Of a DNA stretch of 10,427 nucleotides, positions 5,990-10,427 are shown one piece after another. The notes beneath the pieces are model-generated. The model saw nothing but the letters and a program-made list of their open reading frames with translations, ran no database searches and was not told the DNA's origin. Location: NCBI GenBank assembly GCA_002437565.1, contig DJQL01000028.1, positions 3,408 through 13,834 of the forward strand. The letters are read 5' to 3'. This DNA is from Prevotella sp. UBA6387 (GTDB taxonomy: Bacteria > Bacteroidota > Bacteroidia > Bacteroidales > Bacteroidaceae). Position numbers and translations under genes: made by a program. How positions within the stretch are numbered: the first letter of the stretch is position 1; each line of letters opens with the position of its first letter.

Positions 5990-7702
5990 ATGGCAAAGGA
6001 ATTGACCGCTCGGGAACTGTATCTGCAAGACCATGTTCCCGAGATAACAAAGACAAGTGACCCGTTTGACAGCGAAATTGATTCGCTGTCAAAACAACAT
6101 GACAGTTTGCAGAGTCAACTTGATGAAACTAAGGAAAAGTATGACACCCTGACTGTCGTGGAAGAGCCAACGAAGCCCGAACCCAATGCTGGAAATGTGG
6201 CGAGGTGGGCTTTTGGCATTACAGCAGTCATCGCAGTGTTGCTGTTCGTGCTCCACTGCATCATTTGGGTGTTGAAATTGGTGTTCACCATCTCGTGGAA
6301 CACCTGGGGCTGGACAGTCAATACGCTGATTTATGGCGGCATCATCTCGCTAATCCTTACGGCTATAACTTGGTATTTTGACAATAAGGCTGAAAAAGAA
6401 TACGAGGAAGACCTTGAAGCTTACAAGGATTATGTGAAGACAAAGACAAGTCTGGAAAAAATATACGATAACTTGTCCCAATCGCAAGAGCAGATTGAAA
6501 ACTCGCTCGTGTCCTTGTGTAGCCAAAGGGACGAGGTGTTGGCATTTGCCATACGCACCTGTTTGGCAATACCTTTCGCCACGGTCGTGTTCCAGGATTA
6601 CAAGCACTACGACAAGGTGAAGCAAGCCTACCTTAAACTGTTGGCGGTGCAAGACTTGGTGGAACAGCAGGCTGACCCCAAACTGCGAATGGCTGGGCGC
6701 AAGAAGCTGATGGACGCCAAGTTGCAGTTCCTCTACGTCTACTCGCTGAGCGAGAATCTCTCGCCGGATGTATACAAGGAGTTCAACGCGCTCTACAAGA
6801 AGCGGAACAGCAACCCGATGGTACTGCGTCAGGAATTGCCTAAGTCGACAAGCAAGGGCTGGCGCGAGATATTTAGCGCGAAGACGTACAAGACCACGAT
6901 AGAACGCCTGTCTATCAGCAATGCCGTAGACGGATTCCAGCAAGTCAGCCAGCGCGACACAAGCATGCTGCTTTTCTTGCCCAGTTCGGACAAGAAGGCG
7001 CAACAGACAAAGGACATGCAGCAGTTTGTGCTGAAGGCGAAGGAAGGCTACGACACCATGGTCGACATAAACAAGAAAGTGGCCTACGCGCTCGACTTCG
7101 CCCGTGGCTGCGCCTTCCGCAACATTTACCTTGGCTCGGAACTGGTAAACTACGTTTGCGCCAAGTTGAAAGGCGGTGGGTTGACCAAAAACAGCGACGT
7201 GGTGGAAGTGGGAACCGTCAGCAGCGACGGCATGAACATCGACACATTGTCGCTGAACGAAAGCGTCGGAGGAGCGGCCCTTGGTACGCTGACGTCGATG
7301 GCAGACACCGTGCTGAACAACAAGGACATGACGCGTCTTGTGAAAGAAAATCCAAAAATGGCAGCAGGGGTAGCAGCCGTTGCAGCCATAAGCAGCGCTG
7401 CGATTTCTTATTTCAAGAACATGAGCGCTAACGCTGAAGCCCAAAAACAGTTGGCTGAGAGCATGAGGGACATTGTCAGCGGATTCGAGGCTGGTAAGGC
7501 TGGCATACTCAGGTCGGTGGAAATCATCGGTGCCTTAGTCAAGGCCAACCAAGGCTTCATGGCTGTCTATGAGCCTTTGCGCAAGAGGTTCTTAGACGAT
7601 GGTGACTTCAATCTCACCAAAGAGGAACTCAAGCATGAACTCATGACGCTTGCCGCGGCAACAAAAAAATACACGGAAATTTCACATGCAAAGATAAAAT
7701 GA
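5990..7702 (+). CDS. Membrane-anchored coiled-coil protein of unknown function, 570 residues
   Basis: I do not recognise a family. Residues 1-65 are soluble with a likely coiled coil (28-55, heptad-like LSKQHDSLQSQLDETKEK). Two strong membrane segments follow, about 73-101 and 109-130, joined by a short Trp-rich loop (SWNTWGW), then a charged helix likely to be a coiled coil (134-180). The large rest (about 185-570) is mostly helical and lacks an obvious enzyme motif. It contains a Gly/Ala-rich hydrophobic stretch at about 456-475 that could be a third membrane or amphipathic segment. The topology suggests a hairpin anchor with both large parts on the same, probably cytoplasmic, side. The gene is second in the cassette, and its stop overlaps the next start in ATGA (7699-7702), so the two products are probably made in step and may form a complex. 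No P-loop was seen. Confidence 0.85.
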   Translation: MAKELTARELYLQDHVPEITKTSDPFDSEIDSLSKQHDSLQSQLDETKEKYDTLTVVEEPTKPEPNAGNVARWAFGITAVIAVLLFVLHCIIWVLKLVFTISWNTWGWTVNTLIYGGIISLILTAITWYFDNKAEKEYEEDLEAYKDYVKTKTSLEKIYDNLSQSQEQIENSLVSLCSQRDEVLAFAIRTCLAIPFATVVFQDYKHYDKVKQAYLKLLAVQDLVEQQADPKLRMAGRKKLMDAKLQFLYVYSLSENLSPDVYKEFNALYKKRNSNPMVLRQELPKSTSKGWREIFSAKTYKTTIERLSISNAVDGFQQVSQRDTSMLLFLPSSDKKAQQTKDMQQFVLKAKEGYDTMVDINKKVAYALDFARGCAFRNIYLGSELVNYVCAKLKGGGLTKNSDVVEVGTVSSDGMNIDTLSLNESVGGAALGTLTSMADTVLNNKDMTRLVKENPKMAAGVAAVAAISSAAISYFKNMSANAEAQKQLAESMRDIVSGFEAGKAGILRSVEIIGALVKANQGFMAVYEPLRKRFLDDGDFNLTKEELKHELMTLAAATKKYTEISHAKIK

Positions 7703-8247
7703 TTATGGAAAAAGAAGAATTAAGATCTGCTGAGGGCGAGCAGGAAGCATCTGGCAACCAACTCGTGCCATCGGAGGAAGAATACGACGACTATGAGATT
7801 GTGCCAGCCGAAGACAATGGTGGTAGGCAGGTGGCGGATTGGGCTGACAAGGGCATACAGCTCGCCCAAGAGGTTTCGGGACTTGCCGACAAATTCAACA
7901 CTGGGGTTAGCCTGGCTCAAAACGTGTCGGATGTATATCGCGACTGTCTGAGCTTGCATGAGCACAGAAAGGAGCTGGAGTGCATGACCCAGGCGCAGAT
8001 AGTGAAGACGGCAGCCAAGCTCAAGGCTACGGAGACGTTCATGAACAATACCTTTGCCGAGCGCAATGGCGCATTGCAGGAGCACTACAAAGTTCTTGAT
8101 GATGCCCTTAAAAAGGGTGACCGTGAGCTTATCATAGCAGCGATGTCGAGCATAGGTGGCATTGTGACAAAGTCGCCCCTGGCAGACATTGAGAAGTTGT
8201 GCGAGAATTTCGATGACTCCATTGATGACCTGCTGGACCTTGACTAA
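7699..8247 (+). CDS. Acidic helical protein of unknown function, cassette gene 3
   Basis: A 182-residue protein if ATG 7699 is used (ATGA overlap with the gene before), or 180 from ATG 7705. The first ~45 residues are very acidic and probably disordered (SEEEYDDYEIVPAEDNGG, about 26-43). The remainder is helical, with a heptad-like QLAQEVSGLADKFNTG section. Near the C-terminus is ALKKGDRELIIAAMSSIGG followed by IVTKSPLADIEKL, and the end is again acidic (DDSIDDLLDLD). No signal peptide or membrane segment. The overlapping start implies translational coupling with the 570-residue membrane protein; a cytoplasmic partner or regulator of it is an inference. I do not recognise the family. Confidence 0.82.
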   Translation: MIMEKEELRSAEGEQEASGNQLVPSEEEYDDYEIVPAEDNGGRQVADWADKGIQLAQEVSGLADKFNTGVSLAQNVSDVYRDCLSLHEHRKELECMTQAQIVKTAAKLKATETFMNNTFAERNGALQEHYKVLDDALKKGDRELIIAAMSSIGGIVTKSPLADIEKLCENFDDSIDDLLDLD

Positions 8248-8305
8248 ACAGAACATTGTCAAACACTTACGATTACCTTATAAAAATCTCACACGATAAG
8301 TATAC

Positions 8306-8415
8306 CCCGACCGCAAGGTCGGGATCATGCCGTCGGCATGACAATGAAACGTAATCGGCACACTGGTGAAAAGGCAACGCCTATCCACTGGTGTGCCGAT
8401 AATCATGCTTTATTT
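8306..8415 (+). terminator. Three stacked hairpins closing the cassette
   Basis: Hairpin 1: CCCGACC-gcaa-GGTCGGG (8306-8323). Hairpin 2: TCATGCC-gtc-GGCATGA (8325-8341). Hairpin 3: 15 bp with two G-U pairs (8354-8368 with 8386-8400), holding a smaller AGGC-aac-GCCT hairpin in its loop (8372-8382); it is followed by T-rich sequence (8408-8420). Together they make a strong stop for transcripts of the cassette and possibly for the pseudogene transcript from the other side. The GC-rich paired units also resemble dispersed REP-type repeats, which cannot be tested within one window. Confidence 0.6.
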
Positions 8416-8473
8416 TATTTCATAACGCCAGATATTTTAGTAACCTGAGTTTGGGATAAGCAAGGCTGATGAA

Positions 8474-8886
8474 TTAGTCCTTATTTAGGCTCACCCTATT
8501 GGCATTTCGCAAATCTTCCAATGTAATATCGGCTTCTTGAATGATCCCCTTGCCCAGGAGTGCGGCCCTTTTTGTGCTGGGCAATAATGGATGTCTGGGA
8601 GTCGTTCAATGTTTGCCGTCAAATATGGCGAGGTTTTTGAATGAGGTATCCGCAAAAGTCCATGCTTGACAATGATGATTTCATCACACTCTCCTTTCTC
8701 TGCTATCAAGGCATTGAGACGGCTGCGGTCGATACTTTTGTAGTCATACGTTATAGTGTCGTCTTCGACCACTTGCACATCTTCAAGAAACTTGAAAATA
8801 CCGAGATATGGGAGTTCCGCACTCTCTACAATGGTATCTGTACAGCTTCCCCCACAGGGTTTGTCGGTTGCGCCGAACTTTGTCAT
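8474..8886 (-). pseudogene. Class IV aminotransferase / aminodeoxychorismate-lyase-like remnant
   Basis: From ATG 8886 the frame gives VQVVEDDTITYDYKSIDRSR, ending CDEIIIVKHGL, typical of PLP fold-type IV proteins of Bacteroidales; K50 with K-x-x-x-R54 fits the PLP lysine. At the AAAA of 8654-8657 (a T-run on the coding strand) the reading frame shifts. The continuation in another frame is FADTSFKNLAIFDGKH, a TGA at 8608-8606 where the family usually has Trp, then TTPRHPLLPSTKRAALLGKG and IIQEADITLEDLRNANRVS, stopping at 8474. One lost T plus one TGG-to-TGA change explain this. About 80-90 N-terminal residues are absent, and the first 20 residues do not resemble the family. The undisturbed frame ends at 8491 with unrelated residues. 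The family is read from memory of conserved motifs (TDTS, NIA.fDG..W.TP, PLL). Confidence 0.75.
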
Positions 8887-8910
8887 AATCAAATTGTTAT
8901 TGTCGTGTTG

Positions 8911-8918
8911 CAAAGATA
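8911..8918 (-). promoter_or_regulatory. -7 box upstream of the aminotransferase remnant
   Basis: TATCTTTG on the minus strand (8918-8911) fits TAnnTTTG; no TTTG is found 19 bases upstream. Transcription would start near 8904. An alternative upstream start codon at 8913 overlaps this box, which supports ATG 8886 as the start. Confidence 0.45.
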
Positions 8919-8974
8919 GTGTTTTAAAAAGGAAAAATGTGGTTATAAATCTTATATAATTGCCCCAAAAACAT

Positions 8975-8982
8975 TAACTTTG
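8975..8982 (+). promoter_or_regulatory. -7 box of the exported protein gene at 9032
   Basis: TAACTTTG matches the Bacteroidetes -7 consensus and leaves a leader of about 43 bases. The expected -33 position (8952-8955) reads TTAT, a partial match. It is divergent from the box at 8911-8918. Confidence 0.55.
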
Positions 8983-9031
8983 CGTATGTTATAGAACTTG
9001 ATAAAAAATCGACGATATTAAATTAATTGCC

Positions 9032-9598
9032 ATGAAACAGTTTTTATTGACTTTGTTGATGACGTTTGCTTTTGGCATTTGTTCGGCACAGACCGAGCAC
9101 ATGAAGTTCATGGGAATTCCCATGGAAGGCACTTTGCAATCGTTTACAGACAAGTTAGTGGCCAAGGGCTTTACTCCTATGGGTGTTCAAGACGGTATTT
9201 CAGTATTAACAGGAGAATTTGCCGGTTACAAGGATTGCTCAATTTTGGTTGTCACTGACAAACAGAGATTGATTTGCAAAGTTTGCGTATTGTTTCCTGC
9301 GAAAGACAAATGGGGCGAGCTGGAAAGCTGTTATCTTAACTTCAAATCAATGCTAACTGAAAAATATGGAGTGCCAAATGTTTGCGAAGAAAAATTTCAA
9401 CACGAATATGTCAATGATGACAACATGAAGATGCATGAATTAATAATGGACAGATGCAAATACTATAGCGTCTTCGATGGTTTAAATGGTGACATACAAT
9501 TGGAGATAAAACATAGTGACGATTGCTTTGTCATGATTAGCTACTTCGACAACGTCAATCAAGACAAGTTGAGAAAGCGAATTATGGATGACTTATAA
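9032..9598 (+). CDS. Exported protein of unknown function, 188 residues
   Basis: A clear signal peptide (MKQFLLTLLMTFAFGICSA, likely cut before QTEH at residue 20) is followed by a compact alpha/beta domain: FMGIPMEGTLQSFTDKLVAK (about 26-45), then alternating strands (ISVLTGEFAGY, CSILVVTD, LICKVCVLFP), a helix with LTEKYGVP, and a final sequence of strands ending in a basic helix (KLRKRIMDDL). The residues before the cysteine (FGIC) do not make a lipobox, so it is probably soluble in the periplasm. From memory such proteins are common in Prevotella, but no function is known to me. The start fits the promoter at 8975-8982. It has no obvious partner gene; the next gene also encodes an exported protein. 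Confidence 0.85.
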   Translation: MKQFLLTLLMTFAFGICSAQTEHMKFMGIPMEGTLQSFTDKLVAKGFTPMGVQDGISVLTGEFAGYKDCSILVVTDKQRLICKVCVLFPAKDKWGELESCYLNFKSMLTEKYGVPNVCEEKFQHEYVNDDNMKMHELIMDRCKYYSVFDGLNGDIQLEIKHSDDCFVMISYFDNVNQDKLRKRIMDDL

Positions 9599-9714
9599 TC
9601 AATTAATCATTGGTGTTAGTCAGCTATAATCGCTTGATAAATTAACATAGCGTCTCAACGCCGAGCCGGAATTATTGTTTGATTTTTGATTCTCTATCCT
9701 TAAAGCAACATATA

Positions 9715-10416
9715 ATGAAAAAGATTTTGTTTATCTTGTTTACGCTCTTCGCAATGAGCTCACAAGTTGACGCGCAGATTCTAAGAGCTGAAGAACTTGA
9801 GAAGTATGCCATGGAAAAGTATGGCAAGAAGTGGGTTGACGCTGCCACCAACCTTGCTTCACGGCTTACTCTCGACAAGAACAATGGTATCACCTATGTG
9901 CAGGTCATTCCAGCAGAAGGCAAAACGAAAGATCAACTTTATGTGCTGCTCAACTATTGGTTTACCGCAACATTCAATGATGCCAATTCTGTGATAAAGC
10001 TGAACGACAAGGAAATTGGCACTATCATAGCGCAAGGTTATGTTGCCAACATAGCAAAACATGAAGGAGGGTATAATATTTATACCGTAAGCATTAGACC
10101 CATTATCAAGTGTGATATAAAGGATTGCAAGGTGAGAATAACGTTAACTGTACCATGTTATGACGTGGTTTGCATGGAAGGTGCAGGTGTCTTAGGTGGT
10201 ATTACCAGTGGTATGAACGGTTCTTATACTCCACCAGTTCGCTCCGACGAAAAGTGGTTAATAGACAAATGCTTTCCATTTGTTAGGAAAGATCCCCACA
10301 AGAAAACATCTTGCAAGGCACTTGTCATGGCTTATGCCTATTCTAATGTTGTCATGGACAAAATGGAAGAATGCATAAAAAACGGCTTGTCTGGGAATGA
10401 AGGTGACGATTGGTGA
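9715..10416 (+). CDS. Exported DUF4468-type protein, 233 residues
   Basis: The start ATG 9715 gives a standard signal peptide (MKKILFILFTLFAMSSQVDA, cut before QILRAEE); a TTG at 9679 in the same frame is rejected because it would bury the signal peptide. The mature protein has AEELEKYAMEKYGKKWVDAA, then LDKNNGITYVQVIPAEGKTK, LNYWFTATFNDANSVI, GYVANIAKHEGGYN and IRPIIKCDIKDCKVRITLTV, the pattern I associate with Bacteroidales DUF4468 domain proteins. The C-terminal part keeps SCKALVMAYAYSNVVMDKM and ends NEGDDW, so the protein looks complete. The function of this domain is unknown. The 116-base gap before it shows no good -7 box or hairpin. Confidence 0.85.
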   Translation: MKKILFILFTLFAMSSQVDAQILRAEELEKYAMEKYGKKWVDAATNLASRLTLDKNNGITYVQVIPAEGKTKDQLYVLLNYWFTATFNDANSVIKLNDKEIGTIIAQGYVANIAKHEGGYNIYTVSIRPIIKCDIKDCKVRITLTVPCYDVVCMEGAGVLGGITSGMNGSYTPPVRSDEKWLIDKCFPFVRKDPHKKTSCKALVMAYAYSNVVMDKMEECIKNGLSGNEGDDW

Positions 10417-10427
10417 ACTTGAAGTCC

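Noticed and set aside
6350..7444. A 364-codon open frame on the minus strand
   Set aside because: It lies fully opposite the 570-residue coding frame, has a low-complexity composition rich in His, Val and Leu with no domain, and no promoter; it is a shadow frame.
1..10427. CRISPR arrays, tRNA and rRNA genes, insertion-sequence inverted ends
   Set aside because: No regularly spaced repeats, cloverleaf-like segments, rRNA-like sequence or transposase genes were seen; the only mobile element supported is the group II intron.

Overview
The window looks like a chromosome segment of a Bacteroidales bacterium, most likely Prevotella/Segatella-like. Supporting signs are the -7 box TAnnTTTG (with TTTG/TTG about 19 bases upstream) before several genes, weak Shine-Dalgarno sequences, and typical families: a cyclically permuted sialic acid mutarotase, an AAA-ATPase-like/PD-(D/E)XK protein (DUF1703 type) and a DUF4468 protein. 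The genus is an inference from memory of these families, not from a search.

Layout. (1) 1-1712: the 3' end of an N-acylglucosamine 2-epimerase gene, a strong terminator, then an exported six-blade Kelch mutarotase; together the end of a sialic acid/ManNAc use locus. A 21-bp perfect hairpin closes it. (2) 1791-3676: a promoter with the first ~35 codons of an antitoxin-like gene that runs into unrelated sequence, then, on the minus strand, a complete AAA-ATPase/PD-(D/E)XK gene with a textbook promoter (TTTG-N19-TAACTTTG). (3) 3721-5080: a decayed group II intron. Its 5' ribozyme end and domains V/VI are recognisable, but the middle (rest of domain I, domains II-III and the N-terminus of the reverse transcriptase) is deleted, and the remaining reverse transcriptase has an in-frame TGA. 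It is preceded by an exact 81-bp copy of codons 8-34 of the gene at 5609. (4) 5081-5608: no convincing protein gene, but a good promoter followed by at least five consecutive hairpins and a possible terminator: a candidate structured RNA.

(5) 5609-8247: a compact three-gene cassette reading +: a 115-residue protein with three Asp-box-like repeats, a 570-residue membrane-anchored coiled-coil protein, and a 180-182-residue acidic soluble protein whose start overlaps the previous stop (ATGA). I do not recognise a described system; this is the best candidate for something undescribed. Three stacked hairpins end it. (6) 8474-8886, minus: a pseudogene of a class IV (PLP) aminotransferase / aminodeoxychorismate-lyase-like protein with missing N-terminus, a frameshift and a nonsense codon. 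(7) 9032-10416: two exported proteins, one unrecognised and one DUF4468 type.

Overall, the middle of the window is an accessory region with several decayed elements (antitoxin fragment, group II intron, aminotransferase remnant) around an apparently intact cassette. No CRISPR array, tRNA or rRNA was seen. All family calls come from reading motifs, without database searches.
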